A stretch of DNA of 43,834 nucleotides, taken from assembly GCA_022599575.1 (NCBI GenBank), contig JAHZMA010000055.1, positions 1-43,834 on the forward strand. The letters run 5' to 3'. The position numbers were made by a program, and so were the translations under genes. The notes below the pieces were generated by a model, which searched no databases, was not told where the DNA came from, and worked only from the letters and a program-made list of their open reading frames with translations. Each line of letters starts with the position of its first letter. Within the stretch, counting starts at the first letter, position 1. This DNA is from Alphaproteobacteria bacterium. GTDB taxonomy: Bacteria; Pseudomonadota; Alphaproteobacteria; JABAAW01; JAHZMA01. Below, piece by piece: positions 8,623-16,761 of the stretch.

Positions 8623-10516
8623 TAGTCACCTCACTTTCTTGATAATGTTTCCGCATAGAAGCCAAGCGAATGGGCGCATTACTTGAGCCATAGCCATTAT
8701 ATTTGACGCGCCTTTCAACAATTTCAAAAAAGAAACCACCCAGAAAAGGCGTGCTATAAATTTGAAAAAATTCACCATTTTCGCTTTTGCTGTAAAGAAT
8801 ATTTTCGGCCTGCATGGTTTGAATGGTTTGTTCATCAAGCGCAGTGCTGGCGGTAAGCGCATCGTAATAATGCGGTGAAATCTGTAAGCGCGGAAAATCA
8901 TTTGCCAGCAACCATTTTGATGTTTCGAAAATATCATCACTTGCCAGCGCGATATGCTGAACACCTGCTTCAAATCGCTCATCTAAAAACGCACCCGCCA
9001 GTGTTTTTGCCGATGATGCGCCATTAAGGTTAATTCTTACCTCGCCTTCGGGGCTTGCAATGCTTTGCGATTTAACTGTGCCGAATGGGTCGGCAACATC
9101 AACAATCTTTGCCTTGTGCATTTGGAATGTTGCAAGATAATAAAGCAACCATGATTGCATATCATCATAATCCATCACCAGCGATATATGGTCGATACGC
9201 CTGATACAAGCGGGCGCGGTGATGCTATTTTTTTTATGATTTTCAAATTCCTTATCATAGTCAAACTCAATATTCCATATTTTATGTAGGTCAGAATTTT
9301 CATCAATAAAATTAATAATCGTGCCGCCATCCGATTTGATTGCTGGAATAGAAACGCCATAAGTCTGCTGATTGAAAATTTCTGCACCTAACTTTTTAGC
9401 GCGTTCTACCGTTTGATTGGCATTTTCAACCCGAATGCCCATCGCGCATACCGAAGCCCCATTGCTTTTAAGATAATCTGCAACAAAGCCAGTTTTCTCG
9501 CGGTTGATAATCATTAACACCGCGCCTTGTCGCCATAATTCAACCGCCTTTTTGATATGATTTTTTTCTTTACGAAAACAAAGCGATTGAAGCATATTAG
9601 ATAATGGCTGGTAATGGTCATCATCAACAGCAAATTCAATAAATTCAAACCCTAGTGGATAGACTCGTTTGGGCAAAGCAGGCAACTTAAATTTGGTATT
9701 TTTATCAATATTCTGCACATCATCAAGCAGACTCACCAACGAACGATAGGCATCTCTTACCATTATCTTCGCCGATGTACGCGCATTATCGCGAATGCGC
9801 GAAATTGCCCACGCGCCTTGATAGCCATTGCGCGCAATCATCTGAACAAAACCTTGCAAATTCAACTCGCCCTGCCCAGGCAACAAGCTAATTTGTCTTT
9901 TTAAGAAGCGAATATCGCCATTGATTTTTGGCGCATCGGAAAGCTGAACATAAAAGATTTTGCTGCCATCAATATCGCGTAATTTTGCTGGCATCGAGCC
10001 ATCGGCAAGCGAGAAAAAACTATTCAAACATAAGCCAAAATTAGGGTGATTAACCGCAGTAACAATATCATATGCTTGCAAATCATTATTAACATATTTT
10101 GCCCATGGCGAAGCCATATAGGCGATACGCACATTATATTGCGCCGCCATTTGCGCCAATAGGGTTAAATCTTCGATTTGTTGCACCTGATTTTCCGATG
10201 TTTCCATATGTTTTGAAGCGCCAACAAGCAAGCAGTTTATATCAAGCTGTTGCATTAACTCAAATTGATAGGTAACATTTTTAAACGCTGCCTGTTTCAA
10301 ACCATCGGGCAAGCCTTCAATTTCCGAACAAGGCTGTAGAACCTCAATTGTAAGTCCCAATGATGTGATTTGTTGTTTGAGGGTTTTGATGCTGATGTTC
10401 GAACAAATAAAATCGCGTTGATGAAGCTCGATACCCTTAAAGCCCGCTTGCGCGATAATGTCAATTTTTTCCGATAGCAATCCCAAAACAGATGTGGTTG
10501 CGATTGTAAGATTCAT
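8615..10516 (-). CDS. Bifunctional TIM-barrel/HPPD-like fusion protein, 3-dehydroshikimate dehydratase (QuiC-type)
   Basis: A 633-residue fusion. Residues 1-280 form a sugar-phosphate-isomerase-like TIM barrel (AGFKGIELHQRDF near the start). Residues about 300-610 resemble 4-hydroxyphenylpyruvate dioxygenase, with the three metal ligands visible as H443 (RIDHISL), H521 (VQHIAL) and E598 (FFFEIVERR). In bacteria this fusion is the QuiC1 type of 3-dehydroshikimate dehydratase, which makes protocatechuate in quinate and shikimate breakdown; the barrel does the dehydration and the role of the HPPD-like part is less clear. The ATG at 10516 is preferred because a longer frame would run into dctM. 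It follows dctM directly and overlaps the citryl-CoA-lyase-like gene, so its substrate is probably imported by the TRAP system. No protocatechuate ring-cleavage gene is present in the window, which is odd for that function. Confidence 0.8.
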   Translation of the reverse strand: MNLTIATTSVLGLLSEKIDIIAQAGFKGIELHQRDFICSNISIKTLKQQITSLGLTIEVLQPCSEIEGLPDGLKQAAFKNVTYQFELMQQLDINCLLVGASKHMETSENQVQQIEDLTLLAQMAAQYNVRIAYMASPWAKYVNNDLQAYDIVTAVNHPNFGLCLNSFFSLADGSMPAKLRDIDGSKIFYVQLSDAPKINGDIRFLKRQISLLPGQGELNLQGFVQMIARNGYQGAWAISRIRDNARTSAKIMVRDAYRSLVSLLDDVQNIDKNTKFKLPALPKRVYPLGFEFIEFAVDDDHYQPLSNMLQSLCFRKEKNHIKKAVELWRQGAVLMIINREKTGFVADYLKSNGASVCAMGIRVENANQTVERAKKLGAEIFNQQTYGVSIPAIKSDGGTIINFIDENSDLHKIWNIEFDYDKEFENHKKNSITAPACIRRIDHISLVMDYDDMQSWLLYYLATFQMHKAKIVDVADPFGTVKSQSIASPEGEVRINLNGASSAKTLAGAFLDERFEAGVQHIALASDDIFETSKWLLANDFPRLQISPHYYDALTASTALDEQTIQTMQAENILYSKSENGEFFQIYSTPFLGGFFFEIVERRVKYNGYGSSNAPIRLASMRKHYQESEVTNG

Positions 10517-10533
10517 CAATCCATTCCTATCAC

Positions 10534-11847
10534 TTAACTCTGATAGCCAAAAATGCGTGGCAACCAAAGCACAAAATCAGGAAATAATATCATGATGGTC
10601 AGCGCGCCAATCAGCATCACTAAAAATGTCCAGATTTCCGTAATAATCTCGCGTAACGGTATGCCCGTTACGGCATTAATCACAAATAGCAAAATGCCAT
10701 AAGGCGGTGTAATCAGCCCAATCATTGAATTAACCACCACCAACACACCAAAATGAATCAAATCAATCCCCAATGCGCGACAAGAAGGAATGAATAGAGG
10801 CACAATCACCAAAATAATGGTGGTGGCATCTAACACACAGCCCAATAATAAAATCAACAGATTAACGCCAATCAAAAACACGATTGGCGATAGTTCTTTT
10901 GTTACCAATGTGTTAGAAATAATTTCTGGAATACCCTCTGAAATAACGATAAAATTAAGGATAAACGCCCCGCCAATAACAATGCCAACCGAAGCCGATG
11001 AGCGCGCACTATCAATCAAAACCTCATAAAGGGATTTAACCGATAGGCTTCTATAAAACCCAGCCGTCAAAATAAGAGCGTAAAAAGCGGCAATCGCGGC
11101 GGCTTCGGTAGCAGTGGTTTTAATGCCGAATATCCCATTTTCCGAATAAATACCAACCAACAGAATCACTGGCATCATCAAGGCTGGAAAGGCATTAAAC
11201 GTAACGCGTGGCATCTGGCTGAATGGCGTAGCGGCTTCGGTAGGAAAATTGCGCTTTTTGGCAATCACGGCATTCATTATCATCAAAACCAAGCCCATTA
11301 GTAAGCCCGGTAAAATGCCTGCAATAAACAGCGCACCAATAGATTGGTTGGATACCAAACTATAAAGCACCATCGGAATCGATGGCGGTATAATCGGTCC
11401 TATGGTTGCCGAAGCTGCTGTAATGGCGGCGGCATAGCCCCGTGAATAGCGGTTTTTATGAGTCATCATGCCGATGATTAATTTGCCAACGCCCGCAACA
11501 TCAGCAACTGCCGAGCCAGACATGCCCGAAAAAATCAGAGATGCAACAATATTCACATGCCCTAGTCCGCCCCTAAATCTGCCGACCAACGCCACGCTAA
11601 AATTGAGCAATCTTTCAGTGATACCGCCAGAATTCATAATATTAGAGGCGATAATGAATAAAGGCACTGCCAATAACACAAAACCATTATAAAGCCCTTG
11701 CAGAATTTTTTCAGGGCCAATGGCAACATCTAAACCTGATATACCCAACCATACCAGCGCGGCAATCATAATGGAATAGCCAATCGATGTGCCAATACCT
11801 GCCAAACCAAATAACACAAGCAGAAAAATGAGTATTTCTATGCTCAT
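10534..11847 (-). CDS. dctM: TRAP transporter large permease subunit DctM
   Basis: A 437-residue, very hydrophobic protein with about 12 membrane segments. The start MSIEILIFLLVLFGLAGIGTSIGYS and inner motifs such as ILNFSVALVGRFRGGLGHVNIVAS (in part), GMSGSAVADVAGVG and PPSIPMVLYSL are typical of DctM proteins. It forms the Na+-coupled channel of a tripartite ATP-independent periplasmic carrier with the DctQ and DctP proteins encoded just upstream. It overlaps dctQ by 4 bp (ATGA junction), a usual arrangement. Such carriers take up organic anions, including C4-dicarboxylates, sugar acids and cyclic acids. Given the dehydroshikimate-dehydratase-like gene directly after it, a hydroxylated cyclic or sugar acid is a reasonable guess (inference). 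Confidence 0.95.
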   Translation of the reverse strand: MSIEILIFLLVLFGLAGIGTSIGYSIMIAALVWLGISGLDVAIGPEKILQGLYNGFVLLAVPLFIIASNIMNSGGITERLLNFSVALVGRFRGGLGHVNIVASLIFSGMSGSAVADVAGVGKLIIGMMTHKNRYSRGYAAAITAASATIGPIIPPSIPMVLYSLVSNQSIGALFIAGILPGLLMGLVLMIMNAVIAKKRNFPTEAATPFSQMPRVTFNAFPALMMPVILLVGIYSENGIFGIKTTATEAAAIAAFYALILTAGFYRSLSVKSLYEVLIDSARSSASVGIVIGGAFILNFIVISEGIPEIISNTLVTKELSPIVFLIGVNLLILLLGCVLDATTIILVIVPLFIPSCRALGIDLIHFGVLVVVNSMIGLITPPYGILLFVINAVTGIPLREIITEIWTFLVMLIGALTIMILFPDFVLWLPRIFGYQS

Positions 11848-12401
11848 TTAGCCACCTTATTTGTGGTTTTTATTTCTGTATTATCCGCTGTATCTTTTGC
11901 CGTTTCAATCAGACTCATCAAAGGCGGTGGCGGTGCGCCTTGCTTGATGATTGTATAAAAATTCCAGAGGCTTCGTATGAGCACCACTATCATAAACAGC
12001 ATATAAATTGAAAATACCGAACGCATACTGATATGCAACGATGCGCTGTTACGAATGTTCAAAAAATTAATAAAATCCCATGTGGGTAAGAATGTTAGTA
12101 GCATCGCAAGCGTAACTGCACCTGCCGATATTAATGCCATGATTTGGCGTAATTTTTTACCCGCCGCTTGATAGAAAATATCGAAAGTAACAGCATCACG
12201 TTGCCGCACAATAAAAGCGTTGCCAAAAAAAACAATCCATACCCATAGGGTGAGACATAATTCTAACGTCCAAGAATAGGGTTGTTCCATAAAATTTCGT
12301 GAAAAAATTTGCAACAAAAAGGTTGCGAATAATGCGGCAACCATTAAGGCCGCAATAAATTCAGCAACATGGTTGATATAAGTGATGAATGTTTTTTTCA
12401 T
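11844..12401 (-). CDS. dctQ: TRAP transporter small permease subunit DctQ
   Basis: A 185-residue inner-membrane protein with four hydrophobic segments and the DctQ pattern EFIAALMVAALFATFLLQIFSR near the N-terminus, followed by SWTLELCLTLWVWIVFFGNAF. It is the small membrane subunit that pairs with DctM. The C-terminal 30 residues form a polar tail of no clear role. It lies 54 bp after dctP and overlaps dctM. The gap to dctP holds AT-rich sequence including GATGATATTT, a half-site-like match to the AT-rich repeat of this island, but no strong hairpin. Confidence 0.93.
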   Translation of the reverse strand: MKKTFITYINHVAEFIAALMVAALFATFLLQIFSRNFMEQPYSWTLELCLTLWVWIVFFGNAFIVRQRDAVTFDIFYQAAGKKLRQIMALISAGAVTLAMLLTFLPTWDFINFLNIRNSASLHISMRSVFSIYMLFMIVVLIRSLWNFYTIIKQGAPPPPLMSLIETAKDTADNTEIKTTNKVAK

Positions 12402-12455
12402 TAGCTTAAATCCCCATGTTGCTGATAGATGATATTTATATTATATTAAATCAAA

Positions 12456-13463
12456 TTACTTTCCAAGTGCATTGATTTTTTTCAACACACCTTTTGGCCA
12501 TGTTTTAGCCAAATCGCTTTTTCCATATTCTGCTTGAACTCGCTTACGGAATGCTGCCACATCGGGCTCATACACTTGCAAACCTTGTTCTTCTAGAAAC
12601 GCAACAAGCTCACTTTCAAGCTGTAACTGACGTTGCCTCCCTAATTCAGCGGCGTCATCGGCTGCTTTTTGAACAATCCGTTGCTCTTTTTTGCTCATTT
12701 TATCAAAGGTTTTTTTGGAAATAGCAATATAATTCAAATCAACCAAATGCGAGGTAAGAACAATTTGTTTTGTTACTTCATAGAATTTCTTATCCACAAC
12801 TGTTGGCAATGGATTATCTTGCCCATCAATCGCGCCTGTTTGCAAAGCCGTATAGACTTCAGAAAAAGCCAGCGGTGTTGGTGCAGCACCCAAAGCGCGC
12901 CCTAAAAATTGCCACGCATCAGTGCCCGGCATACGTAAATTCACCCCTTTTAAGTCGCTTGGTGTTCTCACAGTTAACTCATTTTTGGTTTGACGCAAAT
13001 TCACCTGACGACGCCCAAGATACATCACCGAAAGAAGCTTTACGCCTAATTTCTTTTCAGCTTTCTTCTTAAAGTCTTTCATCAGAGAATCATTAAAGAC
13101 CGCCACTTGATGGGCAGCATCTTGATGGACATAACCTGCTGTGAAAATTGAAAATTCAGGGATATATTGCGCCAATTCTTGTGCCGATGCAATTGTCATT
13201 TCTAAATTGCCGCGGGCAATTGCTTCAAGTTCGGTGCCTTGTGCAAATAACGTGGCATTATAGCTTGGCTTATAATCAGCAAATTTTGCAACAGCTGGTC
13301 CAAAAACTTCGGCAAGTGCAACCGAACGTTGGTCAGTTGCCGAACCTGATGCTGATAGGCGCAGGGTGATTTTATCAGCAGCCAAACTTGGTAATGATGT
13401 TACCATGAACGCACTTGCTGTAAGTGCTAATAGTGTTTTTCTTCGTGAAAGATTAAATGTCAT
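12456..13463 (-). CDS. dctP: TRAP transporter periplasmic substrate-binding protein DctP
   Basis: A 335-residue secreted binding protein. An AGGAGG ribosome site at 13470-13475 fixes the ATG at 13463 (a longer frame starts at 13505). The signal peptide MTFNLSRRKTLLALTASAF ends near SLAA-DKI; the SRRK pair makes export by the Tat route possible. The mature part shows DctP hallmarks: DLKGVNLRMPGTDAWQ, with its substrate-binding Arg, then SEVYTALQTGAIDGQDNPL. It delivers the ligand to DctQM. An exact copy of the AT-rich operator candidate lies about 80 bp upstream. The substrate cannot be read from the sequence; the following dehydratase-like gene hints at a quinate- or shikimate-like acid. Confidence 0.95.
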   Translation of the reverse strand: MTFNLSRRKTLLALTASAFMVTSLPSLAADKITLRLSASGSATDQRSVALAEVFGPAVAKFADYKPSYNATLFAQGTELEAIARGNLEMTIASAQELAQYIPEFSIFTAGYVHQDAAHQVAVFNDSLMKDFKKKAEKKLGVKLLSVMYLGRRQVNLRQTKNELTVRTPSDLKGVNLRMPGTDAWQFLGRALGAAPTPLAFSEVYTALQTGAIDGQDNPLPTVVDKKFYEVTKQIVLTSHLVDLNYIAISKKTFDKMSKKEQRIVQKAADDAAELGRQRQLQLESELVAFLEEQGLQVYEPDVAAFRKRVQAEYGKSDLAKTWPKGVLKKINALGK

Positions 13464-13540
13464 AACAGTCCTCCTATTTGTGACGTGGGTTAGCGCGATT
13501 GACAATATATCAAAATATATAAAAATACAATATTTTTTTT

Positions 13541-13557
13541 AAAATATCATATATTTT
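13541..13557. promoter_or_regulatory. AT-rich inverted repeat before dctP, candidate GntR operator
   Basis: AAAATATCATATATTTT has 7-bp perfect arms around CAT. It is identical to the copy at 7746-7762. A related sequence, CAATATATCAAAATATAT, follows closer to dctP at 13503-13520. The position, 78-94 bp upstream of the dctP ATG, suits control of the transporter operon. Confidence 0.55.
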
Positions 13558-13594
13558 TTTAATTTAGTCAATTTTTTACCATTTGCAAGATATT

Positions 13595-14668
13595 TTATGG
13601 CGTTAATGAAATCAAAGCATGTGATTGCGCTGATTGCTGAATTGCTTCTATCACCCGCAAAGTTTTATAACCTTGCCTGCCACTGATTAAAGGCTGTGCT
13701 TGCTTTTGAATCACGTCAACAAAATGCTTCATTTGATTGGCCAACGGGTCTAAAGCCTGATATTCTAGCGATTGCGATAAAAGCGGGCTAAACCAATCAG
13801 GTTGTTTTTCATGGTGCCATAAATTCAAATCAGGCACGCTGAACGCCCCTTTAGACCCACCAATATAATATGTATTCTGCGTTGTTTTATGATAAGCTGG
13901 ATTTTCGCCAGATGTCATTTCCCAACTCCAAGGTGAGACCACCGAATCTGAAACACTGATTGTGCCAATAGCACCATTGTTAAACCGCAATAATGCTGCT
14001 GCAACATCTTCATTTTCAAATCCGCGTTTAGATTGAGCCGCTTGCGCTTGCACACTGATAATATCACCACATAAAAATTGTAGTAAATCAATATCATGCG
14101 CCAGATTCACCGATATAGGGCCTGCGCCTTTTAATTTCCGCCATGAAGCATCATTAAAATATTTATCGGGTTTGTAAAACCAGCACACCGCTTGAATAGC
14201 CCGAACATCGCCAATTTCGCCTTGCGTTATCAGCTGTTTAGCTCTTAAGATTAAAGGGTTATATCGCCGATGATGCCCGACCAAAATCGGGATATCATGT
14301 TGTTCAGATAATTCTACCAGTTCTAAAGCGGCGGCGGCAGAGGTGGCAATCGGTTTTTCAATAAGCATCGGGCATTGATGCTGGATACACAGCATGCCTT
14401 GTGCGACATGAAGCGGGGTTGGCGTTGCTAATATACAACCATCAAATGTTTCAGATGCAAATGCCGCTTCAATATTACAATAAAATCGGCTATTAAAACT
14501 TTGTGCTACTGCCTTTGCATCATCCATCGGGTCGATAATGGCAGTCAGTTCAGTTTCAGGCAATGCTTGCAATATTTTGGCATGGCGCTTACCAATAAGC
14601 CCCGCACCAACCAATGCTATTTTTACAGGGGCTATTTTTACAGGGGCTATTTTTGTAAGATGTGGCAT
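13595..14668 (-). CDS. Gfo/Idh/MocA-family NAD(P)-dependent dehydrogenase
   Basis: A 357-residue oxidoreductase. The Rossmann motif VGAGLIGKRHAKIL lies near residues 20-33, EKPIA (family-typical Glu-Lys-Pro with the catalytic-region Lys) near 99-103, and the C-terminal domain holds the NLAHDIDLLQFLCG segment with the catalytic-type His/Asp. Members oxidise or reduce hydroxyl groups of sugars, inositols and cyclic acids with NAD(P). In this island it could oxidise the imported substrate before dehydration (inference). The N-terminal PHLTKIAPVKIAPVKIALVG repeats because of a 15-bp tandem DNA repeat at 14616-14659, so the true start is uncertain by some codons. It is divergent from the GntR gene and precedes dctP on the same strand with a 131-bp gap. 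Confidence 0.88.
   Translation of the reverse strand: MPHLTKIAPVKIAPVKIALVGAGLIGKRHAKILQALPETELTAIIDPMDDAKAVAQSFNSRFYCNIEAAFASETFDGCILATPTPLHVAQGMLCIQHQCPMLIEKPIATSAAAALELVELSEQHDIPILVGHHRRYNPLILRAKQLITQGEIGDVRAIQAVCWFYKPDKYFNDASWRKLKGAGPISVNLAHDIDLLQFLCGDIISVQAQAAQSKRGFENEDVAAALLRFNNGAIGTISVSDSVVSPWSWEMTSGENPAYHKTTQNTYYIGGSKGAFSVPDLNLWHHEKQPDWFSPLLSQSLEYQALDPLANQMKHFVDVIQKQAQPLISGRQGYKTLRVIEAIQQSAQSHALISLTP
14616..14659. repeat. 15-bp tandem repeat inside the start of the Gfo/Idh gene
   Basis: The unit GCTATTTTTACAGGG occurs twice in full and then as a partial third copy, each adding five residues (KIAPV) to the encoded N-terminus. Because the period is 15 bp the frame is kept. This looks like replication slippage just before the Rossmann fold. 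Confidence 0.8.
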
Positions 14669-14732
14669 CTATTTCTCTATTTTTAATTTTGATAATTTTT
14701 AGATAGTTTAAGCATAATAAATGATATTTGCA

Positions 14733-14749
14733 AGAATATATGATATTAT
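14733..14749. promoter_or_regulatory. AT-rich inverted repeat in the Gfo/Idh-GntR divergent gap, candidate operator
   Basis: AGAATATATGATATTAT matches the reverse complement of the AAAATATCATATATTTT repeat at 15 of 17 positions, and the two differences are symmetrical. Additional ATGATATTT half-sites lie at 14721-14729 and 14768-14777. The site is midway between the divergent dehydrogenase and regulator genes, as expected for autoregulation. Confidence 0.5.
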
Positions 14750-14845
14750 ATATGATTTATTAATTAAATGATATTTTTTGAATTGCTTATATCATGCGTT
14801 TCTTATAAAATTCATGATAAAACATGATAGGATATTGCGGATAAA

Positions 14846-15496
14846 ATGGATAATAACATAACGGTTGGGTCTTCAACTTACGAAAAAATCAAGCATGATA
14901 TTATATTTGGTATATTGGCGCCCGGTAAAAAGCTAAAGCTTAATCAGCTGAAAGAAGAATATAATGCCAGCGTTTCTACCATGCGTGAGATGCTGAATCG
15001 CCTCGCCAGCGATGGTTTTGTACATGCCGAAGAACAACGTGGCTTTTTTGTTGCGTCAGTATCGTCAGATGATTTAACTGAAATTGCCAATTTGCGTATT
15101 TTGCTTGAATGCCATGCGCTTGAAACATCTATTGCCAAAGGTGATACCGAATGGGAGGGCAATTTGGTTGCCGCCCATCATAAATTGCATTTGCTAGAAC
15201 AGCGCATGTTGGCAGGTGATGAAACCGAAAAAGAAACTTGGAAACGCTATGATTGGGAATTCCATTTAGCCCTCATTCAGGCATGTGATTCCAATAATTT
15301 ATTGCGGTTGCACCGCACAATTTACGATAAATATTTGCGCTATCAGATGCTTATTCTTACCCATCGGGGGCAATTAGCGGTTGATGAACATAAGCAAATT
15401 TTTGATGCGTCGCTGGCGCGTAACACAAATATCGCGGTTGAGGTGCTAGCGCGTCATATTAGAAAAGGTCTTGAACACACAATCGCGCGTATGTGA
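14846..15496 (+). CDS. GntR-family transcriptional regulator with FCD ligand-binding domain
   Basis: A 216-residue regulator. The N-terminal winged helix (about 8-70) includes TYEKIKHDIIFGILAPGKKL and the recognition region YNASVSTMREMLNRLASDGFV, the usual GntR pattern. Residues 80-210 form an all-helical FCD domain, with metal/ligand-type His residues in the region LAAHHKLH, the EFHLALI segment and RHIRKGLEH. FCD regulators bind small carboxylates or sugar acids and are typically released from DNA by them. The gene is divergent from the dehydrogenase at 13595-14668 and next to the TRAP/dehydratase operon, so it is the probable local repressor of island A; repeats AAAATAT-N3-ATATTTT in front of three units are the likely binding sites (inference). 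Confidence 0.92.
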   Translation: MDNNITVGSSTYEKIKHDIIFGILAPGKKLKLNQLKEEYNASVSTMREMLNRLASDGFVHAEEQRGFFVASVSSDDLTEIANLRILLECHALETSIAKGDTEWEGNLVAAHHKLHLLEQRMLAGDETEKETWKRYDWEFHLALIQACDSNNLLRLHRTIYDKYLRYQMLILTHRGQLAVDEHKQIFDASLARNTNIAVEVLARHIRKGLEHTIARM

Positions 15497-15541
15497 GGCA
15501 TGAATATTTGTGTCATGATGGTACAGCAATATTTTATTGTT

Positions 15542-16348
15542 TTATTGTAAAATCATACCGCCATCGATCATTAATAATTGACCCGTCATGTAATCAGATT
15601 CGCTGCTAGCAAGAAAAGAGGCAGTGCCAACAATATCTTCAGGATAGGAATAGCGTTTCATCAAAATCATATCGCGGGCTAATGTATCCATTGATTCACC
15701 CTCATTCTTAAATTTGCCAATCGCCACTAAATCCTTATCTAACTGCTCCCAAAGCTCGGTTCGCACAACGCCCGGGGCATAGCCATTCACTGTGATATTA
15801 TTGTCAACCAACGCTTTGGCGCCGCCATTTATCAATGCTTGCACGGCATGTTTAGAACAAGAATATGGCACAACATCATCAAATGCCTGACGCGATAAAA
15901 TAGACCCAACATTGATAATTTTATAAGGGCCATTTTCTTTGCCCTGTTTAATCATTTGTTTGGCAGCTTCTTGCATACATAGCAACACACCTAACGCATT
16001 GATATCCATAATTTTGTGCCAATTTTCTTCGGTAATATCTAAAAACATCAGTGGCTTATTAATACCCGCATTATTTAATATCACATTCAATGTGCCAAAC
16101 GCCTCAACTGTTGCATTGACGGCCGCTTGAATGTCGGCACGTTTGGTTACATCAAGTTTAATCGCAATGGCTTTGCCACCATCGCGATTATTGATTCTAT
16201 CAGCAACTTCTTGGCAGCCTTCAAAATTAATATCACCAACGCAAATATTTGCCCCTTGTGCGGCATAATGTTCGGCAACTGCTGCCCCCATGCCTTGCGC
16301 TGCACCAGTGATTAAACAATTTTTGCCCAATAATCTTGTCTTATCCAT
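15542..16348 (-). CDS. Short-chain dehydrogenase/reductase, acetoin/polyol dehydrogenase-like
   Basis: A 268-residue classical SDR. It has the cofactor motif TGAAQGMGAAVA (about 15-26), an Asp after strand beta-2 (CVGDIN) favouring NAD+, NNAGIN, the active-site Ser in NVGSILS, and YSCSKHA with catalytic Tyr and Lys, then the NGYAPGVVRT segment. The sequence resembles meso-2,3-butanediol/acetoin reductases and sorbitol/polyol dehydrogenases of this length. A GGAGGG ribosome site precedes the ATG at 16348. It is divergent from the ABC sugar transporter operon and likely oxidises the imported polyol or sugar. The presence of an acetoin-dehydrogenase-like E1 pair in the same block makes an acetoin link possible but not proven. 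Confidence 0.9.
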   Translation of the reverse strand: MDKTRLLGKNCLITGAAQGMGAAVAEHYAAQGANICVGDINFEGCQEVADRINNRDGGKAIAIKLDVTKRADIQAAVNATVEAFGTLNVILNNAGINKPLMFLDITEENWHKIMDINALGVLLCMQEAAKQMIKQGKENGPYKIINVGSILSRQAFDDVVPYSCSKHAVQALINGGAKALVDNNITVNGYAPGVVRTELWEQLDKDLVAIGKFKNEGESMDTLARDMILMKRYSYPEDIVGTASFLASSESDYMTGQLLMIDGGMILQ

Positions 16349-16761
16349 AAAACCCTCCGCTTTATAATAAATAGCTGGTTATTTTTATCTCATATCGATA
16401 AAGTAGAAAGACATGGTGTCATTATTCATAATGCGTTACTATTTGAAAATTATCCATTTTGAATAAAAAAAATCCATTATGGATAAGTTAGACGGTGAAT
16501 TTATGTTACCTTCCTGCAATGATTGACCTGTTGAACATGTTTTACGGTAATTTTGATGGTTGACCATTTAATTATCTAAAAGCATCGCAGAAATATCTTT
16601 GCTGAATATTTATGATGATTTTTTTGGCAATGATTTTTTTACTTTGTGTCATGTTTAAGTAACTGAAGAGATAACAGTTTTTACAAAATGTTTGATTAAA
16701 AAACATTCAAAATGTGAAGATGTTATCGAAGAACATGTTAATTATCAACTGGAGGTATTCT
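16349..16761. other. Divergent regulatory region, 413 bp, between SDR and ABC-importer genes
   Basis: No gene is supported here. The region must hold promoters for the SDR gene (minus) and the binding-protein gene (plus). It contains the tandem TTATCCA-type inverted repeats at 16450-16486. The 8-bp palindrome AACATGTT occurs twice, at 16534-16541 and 16732-16739; both resemble, but do not fully match, the island C operator. Confidence 0.6.
16450..16486. promoter_or_regulatory. Tandem inverted repeats TTATCCA-N3-TGGATAA, candidate operator of island B
   Basis: Two imperfect copies are arranged with centres 20 bp apart: TTATCCA-TTT-TGAATAA at 16450-16466 and AAATCCA-TTA-TGGATAA at 16470-16486. 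A perfect version with 8-bp arms is present at 27990-28008 before the M24 hydrolase gene. The spacing of two helical turns fits a pair of dimers on one face of the DNA. Which regulator binds is unknown; the winged-helix/SBP fusion at 21545-23344 is the local candidate. Confidence 0.5.

Noticed and set aside
16534-16739. Two AACATGTT palindromes (16534-16541 and 16732-16739) resembling the island C operator
   Set aside because: They match only 10 or fewer of 12 positions, lack the TTGACA neighbour, and the second lies just before the ribosome site of the binding-protein gene. Probably chance, though cross-control by HpaR is not excluded.
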